Of a stretch of DNA of 64,000 nucleotides, positions 1 to 9,537 are shown in pieces. How positions within the stretch are numbered: position 1 is the first letter of the stretch; each line of letters opens with the position of its first letter. The stretch is from positions 504,394 to 568,393 of the forward strand of contig NZ_JADKQA010000001.1 in the NCBI RefSeq assembly GCF_015351765.1, given 5' to 3'. The notes beneath the pieces are model-generated. The model made no database searches, was not told the origin of the DNA, and was given only the letters and a program-made list of their open reading frames with translations. Source of the stretch: Clostridium vitabionis. Lineage in GTDB: Bacteria; Bacillota; Clostridia; Lachnospirales; Lachnospiraceae. The position numbers were made by a program, and so were the translations under genes.

Positions 1-3000
1 GTGATGGTGGTGGGGCTGCTCCCGGCCATGAGCATGACGGCATTGGCAGAAACTACTAAGATTAGCAGTGTCAAAGTGCGAGGCGTTACCGAACCGAAAG
101 CAGGTTCTTTTCCGACCACTGACGGTATTTCACTTGGAGAAAATATAGAAATAAAAAGTACTTGGTGTATGTATGACGACAAATCCGAAGATTATACGGA
201 CGAGGTTGATCTTACAGTGCCTTTTGAGGGAGGCTCAAAATACGCACTTTTGATATTGGCTAAACCGAAAGACGGCTATGCATTTGCAGATGATGATGAT
301 ATTGAAGTACGTTACAATGGTAGCGAGCTATTTTATGGTGAAGCCAAGAGGGATAGGGATAATTGCTTTGCAATACTTCCTGATAGTGCAGGCGAATTGG
401 CAGGCTCTATGGCGATTTGGCTTCCCTTTACATTAGAGGGTGTGCATAAATACCCCATCAGCGTGACAGGCGGTAAGGCGACTGACGACGCAGGCACTGC
501 AATCACCCAAGCGGAAGAAGGTACAGAGGTTACCCTGACCGCAAATGCGGCGCCTTCCGGTTATATATTTGACAAGTGGGTTGTAGAAAAAGGCAGTGTT
601 CATTTTGCTAACGCAAACAATACGACAACCACATTTACAATGCCCAAGGGCTTTGTCAGCGTGAAAGCGACCTATAGTAAAACGACCTACACTGTAACCT
701 TCGACGCCAACGGCGGTACGGGTACTATGACTGCTGTGCCAGGTGTTTCCGGCAGCTACGCACTCCCCGCAAATAGCTTTACTGCCCCTGCGGGCAAGCA
801 GTTCAAGGGCTGGGCAACCAGTGCGGACGGCGAGGTTATTTCCGGTACAACGATTGATGTAACAGCCGATATAACGCTCTACGCAATCTGGGAGGAAGAT
901 CCGACAGTTATCAAAACCGCAAACTGCATGATTACTGCTCCTGCTGCCGGTGAAACACCTGACTTCACAGCTGTTGCGTTTGATAGCAGCAAATACTCTG
1001 TTGTGGTCGATCACTGGGTTCTGCTTGAAGGCGAATCCCCTTATTATTTAACTTCAACTGATGTGTTTGAGGCGAGAAAAAGTTATTCCGTGCTAGTGAC
1101 ATTTACAGAAAACGAAGGTTATTCTTTTGATGATAATACAGCATTTACAATAAACGATACAATAGCAAACGGCTATTCTCATGATACAAAGGGTCGCAGG
1201 AAAGTCACGTTTACAGTTCCTGCGGAATCGACAGAGTACGCCATCACAGTGACAAACGGTAAAGCGACAGCAGGTGATGGCACTGAAATCACCGAAGCGG
1301 AAGAAGGTACAAAGGTTACCCTGATCGCAGTTGTGGCTCCTGACGGCCAGGTGTTTGATCATTGGGAAGTGGAAAGCGGAAGCGTCACTCTTGCGGACGC
1401 AACCAGCGAAACCACCACCTTTACCATGCCTGCCGGCGCGGTCAGCGTGGAGGCATCTTACAAGGAAGCACCGTCCTACTACTGGTGCTTCCTAGATACG
1501 GGGAGAAGTCCTCACGGCAAGATTAAATTCGACGATCTTTCCCGGGAGGAATCAAGTACAATGGGAGGATCGTTCCCTGCAGGGAAAGAACTAACCGCAA
1601 AAGCATATCCGGATGATGGCTACCAGTTCAAGGAATGGCAGAATGAATACGGGAAAGTGGTTTCTAAAAAGAATCCTTATTCATTCAACCTGAACAGAGA
1701 ATCCTGGCTGTATGCCATCTTCGAAGCGAAGGCTGAGGATGTCCCTGTTACCGAATATGCCATCACCGTAACCGACGGTAAGGCGGTAAGCGGAGACACT
1801 GATGGAATCAGCAAAGCGGCGGAGGGTGCAGAGGTTACCCTGACCGCAGATGCGGCTCCTGACGGCCAGGTGTTTGATCATTGGGAAGTGGAAAGCGGAA
1901 ACGTCACTCTTGCGGACGCAAACAGCGAAAACACCACCTTCACCATGCCTGCCGGCGCGGTCAGCGTGAGGGCATCTTACTTCTACTGGTGCGGCCTATA
2001 TACGAATAGAAGTCCTTACGGCAAGATTAAATTAGACGATCTTTTCCTGGAGGAATCAGAAGAAATGGGAGGATGGTTCCCTGCAGGGGAAAAACTAACC
2101 GCAAACGCATATCCGGATGATGGCTACCATTTCAAGGAATGGCAGAATAAAGACGGGAATGTGGTTTCTAAAGAGAATCCTTATTCATTCAACCTGAACA
2201 GAGATTCCTACCTGTATGCCATCTTCGAAGCGGAGGCTGAGGATGTCCCTGTTACCGAATATACCGTCACCTTTGACGCGAAAGGGCATGGTACGGCTCC
2301 TGCGACAGAGACCGTCGAGGACGGTGGGATGGCGACGATGCCTTCCAGCCTCACCGAGAGCGGCTGGATCTTCGGGGGATGGTATACGGATGCGGGCTGC
2401 ACCAATGCTTTTGACTTTACCACCCCGATCACGGGTAGCATCACCCTCTTTGCCAAGTGGACGAAGAACAGCGAAGGGGAAAGCGGTTCCGGCGGCAGCT
2501 CCAGCAGTGGCGGCGGCAGCTCCAGTAGTGGTGGCGGCAGCTCCAGCAGTGGCGGAGGCAGCAGCTCCGGTGGCAGCTACCGCAAGGTTTCCGGCACGAG
2601 AAATCAGTACACCGGAACCTGGAGGAAGGATTCCGTTGGCTGGTGGTACCACCACAGCGGCAGTTATCCGAAGAATGAGTGGAAGCTCCTGACCTGGGAC
2701 GGCACCAGCGCATGGTACTTCTTTGATGAAGCCGGCTACATGAAGACCGGTTGGCACCTTTCCAATGGAAAGTGGTACTACCTCGGCGAGGTTTCGGACG
2801 GGACGCTCGGCGCGATGAAGACCGGCTGGGTTCTTGATCCGAACGACGCTCACTGGTATTACCTGAATCCGGGAGACGGCGCGATGAGAACCGGATGGCT
2901 TGAGGCTGGCGGCCGCTGGTACTATCTGAACGAGGGGAAGACGCGCCCGCTCGGTGCTATGTACCGGAACGAGAAGACACCCGACGGCTACATTGTCGAT

Positions 3001-3024
3001 GACAGCGGCGCATGGAAGAGATAA
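1..3024 (+). CDS. Secreted cell-wall-binding repeat protein (5' end at or beyond window edge)
   Basis: The frame is open from base 1 for 1007 codons. It starts in a hydrophobic stretch (VVGLLPAMSMTALAE) that looks like the core and cleavage site of a signal peptide, so the true start is probably upstream. Several extracellular beta-type modules follow. One at about residues 231-298 resembles the InlB/Listeria-Bacteroides repeat (VTFDANGG ... LYAIW), and a second such unit lies near residue 760. Between them are repeats of the form ITVTxGKA ... FTMPAGAVSV. Two adjacent blocks are close copies of each other, 504 bases apart. A Gly/Ser linker at about 828-860 leads to WYY/GW cell-wall-binding repeats at about 872-1007, which probably hold the protein on the envelope. 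The ligand is unknown. The first half is more AT-rich than the genes that follow. Confidence 0.85.
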   Translation: MMVVGLLPAMSMTALAETTKISSVKVRGVTEPKAGSFPTTDGISLGENIEIKSTWCMYDDKSEDYTDEVDLTVPFEGGSKYALLILAKPKDGYAFADDDDIEVRYNGSELFYGEAKRDRDNCFAILPDSAGELAGSMAIWLPFTLEGVHKYPISVTGGKATDDAGTAITQAEEGTEVTLTANAAPSGYIFDKWVVEKGSVHFANANNTTTTFTMPKGFVSVKATYSKTTYTVTFDANGGTGTMTAVPGVSGSYALPANSFTAPAGKQFKGWATSADGEVISGTTIDVTADITLYAIWEEDPTVIKTANCMITAPAAGETPDFTAVAFDSSKYSVVVDHWVLLEGESPYYLTSTDVFEARKSYSVLVTFTENEGYSFDDNTAFTINDTIANGYSHDTKGRRKVTFTVPAESTEYAITVTNGKATAGDGTEITEAEEGTKVTLIAVVAPDGQVFDHWEVESGSVTLADATSETTTFTMPAGAVSVEASYKEAPSYYWCFLDTGRSPHGKIKFDDLSREESSTMGGSFPAGKELTAKAYPDDGYQFKEWQNEYGKVVSKKNPYSFNLNRESWLYAIFEAKAEDVPVTEYAITVTDGKAVSGDTDGISKAAEGAEVTLTADAAPDGQVFDHWEVESGNVTLADANSENTTFTMPAGAVSVRASYFYWCGLYTNRSPYGKIKLDDLFLEESEEMGGWFPAGEKLTANAYPDDGYHFKEWQNKDGNVVSKENPYSFNLNRDSYLYAIFEAEAEDVPVTEYTVTFDAKGHGTAPATETVEDGGMATMPSSLTESGWIFGGWYTDAGCTNAFDFTTPITGSITLFAKWTKNSEGESGSGGSSSSGGGSSSSGGGSSSSGGGSSSGGSYRKVSGTRNQYTGTWRKDSVGWWYHHSGSYPKNEWKLLTWDGTSAWYFFDEAGYMKTGWHLSNGKWYYLGEVSDGTLGAMKTGWVLDPNDAHWYYLNPGDGAMRTGWLEAGGRWYYLNEGKTRPLGAMYRNEKTPDGYIVDDSGAWKR

Positions 3025-3096
3025 GCGTTGTGGGGAAATCTCTATTCGCCATCAGAAAAGAAGCAGAGATGAATTTGAAATGAGATGACTGTGCGG

Positions 3097-3140
3097 AACC
3101 CCGCATCAAGCAGAGCACGGCTTTGCTTGATGCGGGGGTT
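3097..3140. repeat. Dispersed hairpin repeat, copy A
   Basis: AACCCCGCATCAAGCA pairs with TGCTTGATGCGGGGTT (one extra G in the right arm) around an 11-base loop. It sits between the convergent ends of the secreted repeat protein and the HAD gene, so it may serve as a two-way terminator. Three related hairpins share the CCCCGCATC...GATGCGGGG core (13056, 31283 and 41524). Confidence 0.7.
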
Positions 3141-3204
3141 TCGGCGTCTGCGCATCCGTCGCCCGGCGGTTTTTCACCTGCGGTGCGGGTGCCGCCTGCC
3201 GGAA

Positions 3205-4020
3205 TCAGGAGATCCCGGGTGTCCCCGGAAGCGGTTTTCCCGGAATGAGGCCGAGGCGGACACAGGCGTTCCAGATGCCGTTGTCCCCCACGTTGTCCGT
3301 CACGAGATCCGCGACGGCCTTGAGCTCAGGGATGGCGTTGCCCATCGCGACGCCGGTGCCTGCCGCACGGATGACCTCGATATCATTCATGCTGTCCCCG
3401 AACGCCACTGTTCCGGAGAGATCTTCCGGCTCACCGTAATAGCGGGCAAGGCGGACCAGGCCATTTGCCTTGGAAAATTCTTTCTCCATCACATCGGCAC
3501 CGGTGCGGGTCGAGAAGATCGGAAAATTCAGCTGCGGATAATGGGCGGCAATTTTCGCGATATCCTCCGGGGTGCCGAGCGCGGCGAGTGTCCGAACCGG
3601 CATGTGCAGCAGCTCCCCCGGGTCGTGAAAGCGCCGGCCGGATTCGCCCCAGAGGCGGAGATCCATCTCACGGACAATCTCGGGGTGCACGTAGTAATCA
3701 CTGTCCCCGGCGGTCATGCCGATGGCAAAACCTTCCCGGTCACACCAGGAGAGGATGTCTCTCAGCAGTTTCCGGTCAAAGTGGTGCTCAAAGATCTGTT
3801 TTCCGCCGACCGTGATCCGGGTGCCGTTCTGATGGATGATGGCGTCCGGCTGGATGATGTCCCGGTATTTCCGGCTGTAGTAATTGTCCATGTCCCTGCC
3901 GGTGGCGATGACGACCTTTCGGCCGGACTTTTTGAGAAGCTCCATCGCGCGCATGGCGCTCTCCGGAATCGTGTAGTCCTTGTGGTCTAGGAGCGTCATA
4001 TCGACATCAAAGCAGATCAT
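3205..4020 (-). CDS. Cof-type HAD-IIB sugar/nucleotide phosphatase
   Basis: This 271-residue protein has the full set of HAD motifs. The nucleophile motif is DVDMTLLD at residues 5-12, motif II is IATGRD near 39, and the motif III/IV region is GDSMNDIEVIRAAGTGVAMGNA near 220. The cap placement fits the Cof/IIB subclass, whose members dephosphorylate sugar phosphates, pyridoxal phosphate or flavin precursors in the cytosol. The substrate cannot be read from sequence. The start ATG at 4020 has AGGTGA just upstream. A short open frame ending at 4024 may be coupled to it. Confidence 0.9.
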   Translation of the reverse strand: MICFDVDMTLLDHKDYTIPESAMRAMELLKKSGRKVVIATGRDMDNYYSRKYRDIIQPDAIIHQNGTRITVGGKQIFEHHFDRKLLRDILSWCDREGFAIGMTAGDSDYYVHPEIVREMDLRLWGESGRRFHDPGELLHMPVRTLAALGTPEDIAKIAAHYPQLNFPIFSTRTGADVMEKEFSKANGLVRLARYYGEPEDLSGTVAFGDSMNDIEVIRAAGTGVAMGNAIPELKAVADLVTDNVGDNGIWNACVRLGLIPGKPLPGTPGIS

Positions 4021-4023
4021 GAT

Positions 4024-4212
4024 TCACCTCGCGGTCAGATTGGCGTAATTGGTTAGAAACGCATGCTTTCTCAGAATGTCCTCCGGCAGCCGCGTGTTCT
4101 CGGGGTAAAAAGTGTGTGAGACCGGACACCGGCTGTACGGCAGCGCAAAGCGTGGCCGCACTCCCTCCCGGGAACCGGGGGAACAGCTTCTATCATAATT
4201 CAACTGCGCCAT
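4024..4212 (-). CDS. Possible 62-residue protein upstream of the HAD gene
   Basis: An open frame of 62 codons ends four bases before the HAD start codon, an arrangement that would allow translational coupling. The C-terminal half (YPENTRLPEDILRKHAFL) looks protein-like. The N-terminal half is rich in Arg, Pro and Ser and looks less so. I recognise no family. It could be an N-terminal remnant of another gene or a chance frame. Confidence 0.25.
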   Translation of the reverse strand: MAQLNYDRSCSPGSREGVRPRFALPYSRCPVSHTFYPENTRLPEDILRKHAFLTNYANLTAR

Positions 4213-4256
4213 TCATGCAAGACGGCGCACCGGTTAAGTGAACTGCACAAAAGGAA

Positions 4257-4300
4257 GGCTGCTGCCGGTTCACGATTTTGTGAACCGGCAGCAGCCTTTT
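4257..4300 (-). terminator. Rho-independent terminator after tRNA-Pro
   Basis: A perfect 17-bp stem (GGCTGCTGCCGGTTCAC with its complement) closes a six-base loop. On the - strand it is followed by TTCCTTTTG, directly downstream of tRNA-Pro. A TTTT run also follows on the + strand. Confidence 0.85.
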
Positions 4301-4309
4301 ATTCTGCGA

Positions 4310-4383
4310 TCGGGGCGACAAGATTTGAACTTGCGACCTCTCGGCCCCCAGCCGAGCGCGCTACCAAACTACGCCACGCCCCG
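4310..4383 (-). tRNA. tRNA-Pro (anticodon GGG)
   Basis: The - strand reads a 74-base cloverleaf. The acceptor stem is CGGGGCG/CGCCCCG and the anticodon stem-loop is CTCGG-CTGGGGG-CCGAG, giving anticodon GGG. The T arm holds TTCAAAT. The discriminator base is A and CCA is not encoded. Confidence 0.95.
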
Positions 4384-4395
4384 ACGGACTTAATC

Positions 4396-4424
4396 ATTAT
4401 AGGCAATCCCGGGCAAAAGGTCAA
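4396..4424 (-). promoter_or_regulatory. Promoter of tRNA-Pro
   Basis: On the - strand TTGACC (4424-4419) and TATAAT (4401-4396) are separated by 17 bases. They end 12 bases before the tRNA 5' end, a near-consensus housekeeping sigma promoter. Confidence 0.8.
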
Positions 4425-4432
4425 GCCCTGTC

Positions 4433-4461
4433 TTGCAGAGAGAAACGAATTTTGGTATAAC
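4433..4461 (+). promoter_or_regulatory. Putative promoter of the HD hydrolase gene
   Basis: TTGCAG (4433-4438) and TATAAC (4456-4461) are 17 bases apart and about 39 bases upstream of the start codon. The region is back to back with the tRNA-Pro promoter. Confidence 0.55.
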
Positions 4462-4499
4462 TGTGGTGTTGACAGGGTATAAAAAATGGCGGAGGCATT

Positions 4500-5096
4500 A
4501 TGGATAAGGCGAGGATTGACCGACAGTTTGCGTTCATCCGTGCGGTGGACAGGGAGAAGGAGATTTTCCGGCAGACCTATCTTGCGGACGGTTCCCGGAA
4601 GGAAAATGATGCCGAGCACGCCTGGCACATGGCGCTCATGTGCGCCCTTCTCGCGGATTACGCGAACGAGAAGATCGATGTGCTCCACACGATCCTGATG
4701 CTTCTCGTCCACGACCTCGTGGAGATCGACGCCGGCGACACCTATGCCTATGATGAGGACGGAAAGAAAAGCCAGCGGGCACGCGAGGTCTGCGCGGCAG
4801 ACCGGATCTTCGGGCTGCTTCCGGACGACCAGGCGGCCGCGTTCCGTGCCCTCTGGGACGAGTTTGAAGCCAGGGAGACGCCGGAGGCAAAGTTTGCCCG
4901 CACGATGGACAATCTCCAGCCGCTCATGCTGAATGACGCTTCCGATGGAAAAAGCTGGGAGGAGCACGGCGTACACCTCTCCCAGGTTCTCGCGAGAAAT
5001 GCGCGGACCGCAGAGGGCAGTGCGCTTCTCTGGGCGTATATGAAGGAAGAATTTCTCCGTCCCAATGTGGAGAAGGGGCACCTGCTCCCGGACTAA
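4500..5096 (+). CDS. HD-domain phosphohydrolase (YfbR/HDDC2-like)
   Basis: This 198-residue protein carries the metal ligands of a small HD hydrolase: H40 in AEHAWHMAL, H71-D72 in LLVHDLVEIDAGDT, and a distal D near 137 in RTMDNLQPL. The length and motif order match the YfbR/HDDC2 group, whose characterised members remove phosphate from deoxynucleoside 5'-monophosphates. The start at 4500 is preferred over ATG 4486 because GGAGG lies at 4491-4495. No operon partner is obvious. The exact substrate is inferred only from the family. Confidence 0.85.
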   Translation: MDKARIDRQFAFIRAVDREKEIFRQTYLADGSRKENDAEHAWHMALMCALLADYANEKIDVLHTILMLLVHDLVEIDAGDTYAYDEDGKKSQRAREVCAADRIFGLLPDDQAAAFRALWDEFEARETPEAKFARTMDNLQPLMLNDASDGKSWEEHGVHLSQVLARNARTAEGSALLWAYMKEEFLRPNVEKGHLLPD

Positions 5097-5169
5097 GCTT
5101 CGCTGCCGTAGGGCTCCTGATCAGCTGATGATATTCAATTTTAATAGAGAAAAGAGAGGATAAAACATT

Positions 5170-6180
5170 ATGAAAAATCTGATTGTTCCCGCCGGTTATC
5201 ACGCGGAGCTTTCGCTCCGGGAGACCCAGGCGGCGATCAAAGTGATCAAGGATTTCTTCCAGAGGGAGCTATCCCGCCAGCTCAACCTGAGCCGCGTCTC
5301 CGCGCCGCTTTTCGTGCTACCGGAGACCGGGCTCAACGATAACTTGAGCGGGGTGGAGCGCCCGGTATCCTTTGGAATCGGGGAGCAGAATGACCGGCCA
5401 GCCGAGGTGGTGCAGTCCCTGGCCAAATGGAAGCGCTACGCGCTCCGCGAGTACGGATTCCAGCCGGGCGAGGGCATTTTCACAGACATGAACGCCATCC
5501 GCAGGGATGAGATCACCGACAATATCCACTCCGTCTATGTCGACCAGTGGGATTGGGAGAAGGTGATCACCGCCGAGGACCGCACGATCAGCTACCTGGA
5601 GGACACGGTGCGCCACGTCTACAAGGCACTCAAGGTGACTGAGGATTATATGGCTTACTCCTATGAGTACATCGGCCGTGTCCTGCCGAATGAGATCACT
5701 TTTCTCAAGGCGCAGGATCTGGAGGATCAGTATCCGGAGCTTAGCCCGAAGGAAAGGGAGTATAAGGCAGCCAAGCTTCACGGCGCGGTCTTTGTCGAGC
5801 AGATCGGTGATAAGATGAAATCCGGGGAGAAGCATGACGGCCGCGCGCCGGACTACGATGACTGGAAGTTAAACGGCGATATCATCGTCTACTATCCGGT
5901 CCTGGATATCGCTCTGGAGCTTTCCTCCATGGGCGTCCGGGTGGATCCTGCGTCCCTGCGTGAGCAGCTGGCGAAGGCGGGCTGTGAGGAGCGGGCGAAG
6001 CTCGCGTTCCAGAAGGATCTGCTTGAGGGCAGGCTCCCGCTCACGATCGGCGGCGGCATCGGCCAGTCCCGAATCTGTATGTTCTATCTCCGCAAGGCAC
6101 ATATCGGCGAGGTGCAGTCCTCGGTATGGCCGGACGGCATCCGCGCGGAGGCGGAGAGGAATCATATTCATCTGCTTTGA
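5170..6180 (+). CDS. asnA: Aspartate-ammonia ligase (asparagine synthetase A)
   Basis: This 336-residue protein matches AsnA throughout. The N-terminal SLRETQAAIKVIKDFFQ helix is followed by class-II-synthetase-like motifs: SRVSAPLFV, the GVERPVSF segment near 60-66, VDQWDWEK near 120, and the C-terminal GGGIGQSRICMFYLRK. It makes asparagine from aspartate, ammonia and ATP in the cytosol. The length is normal for the family. AGAGGA precedes the ATG. The 73-base upstream gap holds no leader that I can recognise. Confidence 0.95.
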   Translation: MKNLIVPAGYHAELSLRETQAAIKVIKDFFQRELSRQLNLSRVSAPLFVLPETGLNDNLSGVERPVSFGIGEQNDRPAEVVQSLAKWKRYALREYGFQPGEGIFTDMNAIRRDEITDNIHSVYVDQWDWEKVITAEDRTISYLEDTVRHVYKALKVTEDYMAYSYEYIGRVLPNEITFLKAQDLEDQYPELSPKEREYKAAKLHGAVFVEQIGDKMKSGEKHDGRAPDYDDWKLNGDIIVYYPVLDIALELSSMGVRVDPASLREQLAKAGCEERAKLAFQKDLLEGRLPLTIGGGIGQSRICMFYLRKAHIGEVQSSVWPDGIRAEAERNHIHLL

Positions 6181-6267
6181 TGATTGCTGCTTATTTATTT
6201 TCCCGGAGGAAGTCACGGACTTTCCCCGGGAAAATGTGCCCATGGACAGTTTTCAGGGGGTGAGGTT

Positions 6268-7719
6268 TTGTCGGAACGGTATGACCTGGTGATCATCGGC
6301 GGCGGCCCCGGCGGATACACGGCGGCGGAACACGCGGCGAAGCTCGGCATGAGCACGGCGGTCATCGAGATGGGGGAGATCGGCGGCTCCTGTGTAAACC
6401 TGGGCTGCATCCCGGCAAAGGCGCTGCTTCAGGCTGCCACGGTTTACCGGGACATCAAGAGGGCTTCCCACTTCGGCCTGTCTGCTGACCATGTCTCGTT
6501 CAGTATGGAGGCCATGCAGAAGTTCAGGGAAGAGACCGTCGCGAAGGTGCGGAGCGGCATCAGCCGGCGGCTTGACGCAGCCAGGGTGGAGGTGATCTGC
6601 GGCGAGGCGAAGCTCCACCGGGAGAATTCGGTCGAGATCCGCACCGCTGCCGGGATCCGCTATGTGAGCGGGGAGCGCGTGATCATCGCCACCGGCTCTG
6701 ATCCGATTATTCCGGACATTCCCGGTGTCATGCTGCCGCAGGTGATGCGGAGCCATGAGATCCTGAAATCCACGCAGTGGAATTTTAATCGGCTTTCCAT
6801 TGTCGGCGGCGGCGTGGTTGGTGTGGAGCTTGCCACCCTGTTCGCGTCGCTGGGTTCGGAGGTGACGCTCTTTGAGCGGAGCACGAGGCTGCTCTGCACG
6901 ATGGACGAGACAATCTCCGAGTACATTAAGCGGAGCCTGGAGGATAAAGGGGTGCGGGTGCTGCTCGGGGTCACCGTCACGGAGATCACCGAGCAGATTC
7001 CCGCCCTGGACAGCGGACCCGTGCTGGTGCATTTCCGAAAGGGAAACGTCACACGCTCGATTCCCGCTGATCGTGTGCTGACCGCGGTCGGGAGAAAGCC
7101 GGATCTTGCGAAGGTGCTCGCGGAGGACGCGGAGGTTAAGCTGGACAGTTTCGGGAAACCCAAGGTCACTCCGTCGTTCCTGACCACCCAGCCGGGCTGC
7201 TACGCGATCGGGGATACGGTCTCCCGGATGCGCCTCGCCCATGTGGCAACCTCCCACGCGACCTTCGTGGTGGAGCACATGGCGAAGAAAAGCCACCGGA
7301 TGCTGCTCAGTGTGGTGCCCAACGGCATGTACGTCGTGCTGCCGGTAGTGCCGATCTGTATCTATACCGATCCGGAGATCGCCTCGGTCGGCTTCACGGA
7401 GGCGGAGGCGGCCACCTACAATATGAAGGTTAAAATCGGCATGACGCTCATGGATGAGAACAGCAAGGCGATCATGCTGGGGAAGACCATCGGTTTTGTC
7501 AAAGTGATTTTTGAGGCATACACCAATACCCTTGTCGGGGCGCAGATTGTCTGCTCCCGGGCAACGGATATGATCGGCGAGATGGCGACGGCGATTGCCA
7601 ACGGCCTGACCGCCTATCAGCTGACGACAGCAATGCGCGCACATCCCACCTACAGCGAAGCGATCGCGGAGGCGGTGGAGGACGCGCTGCGGGATGACCA
7701 GAAGGAGGGGCAGGAGTGA
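6268..7719 (+). CDS. Dihydrolipoyl dehydrogenase-like pyridine nucleotide-disulfide oxidoreductase
   Basis: The chosen TTG start has AGGGGGTGAGG just upstream and puts the FAD-binding motif IIGGGPGGYTAAE close to the N-terminus, giving 483 residues. An in-frame ATG at 6184 would only add an unlikely leader. The redox-active pair is in GGSCVNLGCIPAKAL near residue 40. The NAD site is IVGGGVVGVELA near 178, and the C-terminal catalytic pair is in RAHPTYSEAIAEA. No pyruvate or glycine-cleavage subunits are nearby, so the physiological lipoyl partner is unknown. Its stop overlaps the next start by one base, so the two genes form an operon. Confidence 0.88.
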   Translation: MSERYDLVIIGGGPGGYTAAEHAAKLGMSTAVIEMGEIGGSCVNLGCIPAKALLQAATVYRDIKRASHFGLSADHVSFSMEAMQKFREETVAKVRSGISRRLDAARVEVICGEAKLHRENSVEIRTAAGIRYVSGERVIIATGSDPIIPDIPGVMLPQVMRSHEILKSTQWNFNRLSIVGGGVVGVELATLFASLGSEVTLFERSTRLLCTMDETISEYIKRSLEDKGVRVLLGVTVTEITEQIPALDSGPVLVHFRKGNVTRSIPADRVLTAVGRKPDLAKVLAEDAEVKLDSFGKPKVTPSFLTTQPGCYAIGDTVSRMRLAHVATSHATFVVEHMAKKSHRMLLSVVPNGMYVVLPVVPICIYTDPEIASVGFTEAEAATYNMKVKIGMTLMDENSKAIMLGKTIGFVKVIFEAYTNTLVGAQIVCSRATDMIGEMATAIANGLTAYQLTTAMRAHPTYSEAIAEAVEDALRDDQKEGQE

Positions 7720-9530
7720 TGGAAAAGAAGAATCCCTGTGCGGAGAGAGTTGCGGAACTTCGGAGAGTGATGGCGGAGAAAGGAGCGGCGGCATGCCTCA
7801 TCCCCACGGCGGATCCTCACGATTCCGAATATGTGGACCGGCACTTTATGTGCAGGCGGTGGCTGAGCGGATTTACCGGATCCGCCGGCACCTGCGTGGT
7901 GACCCGGGATTTCGCCGGCCTCTGGACTGACGGAAGATATTTTGTCCAGGCGGCGGGAGAGCTCAAGGGGAGCGGGATCCGGCTCATGAAAATGGGGGAG
8001 CCCGGGGTTCCGACGGTCACGGAGTTTCTCGCCAAGGCGCTTAAGGATGGCGATGTGCTGGCCTTCGACGGGAAAACGCTGACAGAGGCCTATGTGGAAG
8101 AACTGGAGGAGCACATGCCCGGCGTCCGGATGAACCCGGATGTTGACCTTGTCGGGCAGATCTGGAAGGACCGCCCGCCGATGCCGGACGGGAAGGTGTG
8201 GATCCTGGACGGGAAATATGCCGGAAAATCCGCGTCGGAGAAGCTTGCCGATCTCCGTGCCGAGATGGCGGAGATGGGCGCAGGCGTCCACGTGCTGACA
8301 ACGCTGGACGATATCGCCTGGCTGTTCAATATCCGCGGCGGGGACATCCTGTACACCCCTGTCGTGCTGGCTTATGCCCTGATCACCCAAAGGGACGCGA
8401 TCCTCTTCGCGGATCCGGCGAAATTCCCCGTGGATGTGCGGGGGTATCTTTCCGCCTGCGGCGTAGAGCTCAGGGGTTACGATGAAATTTACCGCACGCT
8501 GCCGGGGATTCTCGGCGCATCCATCCTTATGGAGAAGGGGCGTGTCAACAGCCGCCTCTGGCGCTCGGTGGATCCGGGATGCCGGATCATTGACGCCATG
8601 AACCCGACCAGCCGGCAGAAGGCGGTGAAGAACCCGACGGAAGTCAAAAATATGGCGGCCTGCCACAGGAAGGACGCAGTCGCCATGATCCGCTTTATCC
8701 GTTACCTCAAGGAAAATGTGGGGAAGAAGGAGATTGATGAATTCCAGGCCGCACGTCTGCTCGACGGCTACCGCGCTGAGCTTCCTGGAAATCTCGGTCC
8801 GAGCTTCGCGACGATTTCCGCCTATGCGGACAACGCGGCCATGTGCCACTACCAGGCGGCGGAGCACACAGCGAAGAAGCTCATGCCGAGGGGTCTTTAT
8901 CTGGTGGATTCCGGCGGCCAGTACTACGAAGGGACAACGGACATCACGAGAACATTTGCCCTTGGGCCGGTGACGGCGGAGGAGAAGAAATATTACACGC
9001 TGGTTCTGGCGAGCCATCTCCATCTGATGAGCGCAGTCTGCCCGGCCGGCGCCCGGGGCTTCATTCTGGATTACGCGGCGAGAGAGCCGCTCTGGAAGAT
9101 GGGACTCGACTTCAATCACGGCACCGGCCACGGCGTCGGATACCTGGGCACTGTCCATGAGCGGCCGAATGCATTCCGATGGAGAGTGCAGGAGAAGCTG
9201 ATGGATCAGAATAACGGTATCCTCGCCCCCGGCATGATCACCTCGGATGAGCCCGGCCTCTACATCGAGGGCGTCTGCGGGATCCGGACAGAGAGCCTGC
9301 TTCTCTGTGAGGAGAGGGAGAAGACGGATTTCGGGACGTTTCTCGGATTTTCGCCGCTCACGCTGGTTCCGATCGACAAGGAGCCCATCGATACGGATTA
9401 TCTGACGGATGATGATATCCGCCAGCTCAATGCGTATCATGAGCGGGTTTACCGGGAGATCGCCCCGCTGCTCGGGGAGGAGGACCGATCCTGGCTCAGG
9501 GAGGCGACTTCCGCGCTCGTGAGAAAGTGA
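7719..9530 (+). CDS. Xaa-Pro aminopeptidase (M24B, long three-domain form)
   Basis: This 603-residue protein has two creatinase-type N-terminal domains followed by an M24 pita-bread domain. Metal ligands are visible in DSGGQYYEGTTDIT, HGTGHGVGYLG, SDEPGLY and GIRTESLLL. The length matches the long aminopeptidase P class rather than short PepP. It removes N-terminal residues before proline, probably in the cytosol, since no signal peptide is seen. ATG 7719 shares its A with the previous stop and has GGAGGGGCAGGAG upstream. A GTG at 7716 is an alternative. Confidence 0.92.
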   Translation: MEKKNPCAERVAELRRVMAEKGAAACLIPTADPHDSEYVDRHFMCRRWLSGFTGSAGTCVVTRDFAGLWTDGRYFVQAAGELKGSGIRLMKMGEPGVPTVTEFLAKALKDGDVLAFDGKTLTEAYVEELEEHMPGVRMNPDVDLVGQIWKDRPPMPDGKVWILDGKYAGKSASEKLADLRAEMAEMGAGVHVLTTLDDIAWLFNIRGGDILYTPVVLAYALITQRDAILFADPAKFPVDVRGYLSACGVELRGYDEIYRTLPGILGASILMEKGRVNSRLWRSVDPGCRIIDAMNPTSRQKAVKNPTEVKNMAACHRKDAVAMIRFIRYLKENVGKKEIDEFQAARLLDGYRAELPGNLGPSFATISAYADNAAMCHYQAAEHTAKKLMPRGLYLVDSGGQYYEGTTDITRTFALGPVTAEEKKYYTLVLASHLHLMSAVCPAGARGFILDYAAREPLWKMGLDFNHGTGHGVGYLGTVHERPNAFRWRVQEKLMDQNNGILAPGMITSDEPGLYIEGVCGIRTESLLLCEEREKTDFGTFLGFSPLTLVPIDKEPIDTDYLTDDDIRQLNAYHERVYREIAPLLGEEDRSWLREATSALVRK

Positions 9531-9537
9531 GCGGCTT

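Noticed and set aside
5097-5169. A T-box or other riboswitch before asnA
   Set aside because: The gap is only 73 bases, with no terminator or T-box sequence.
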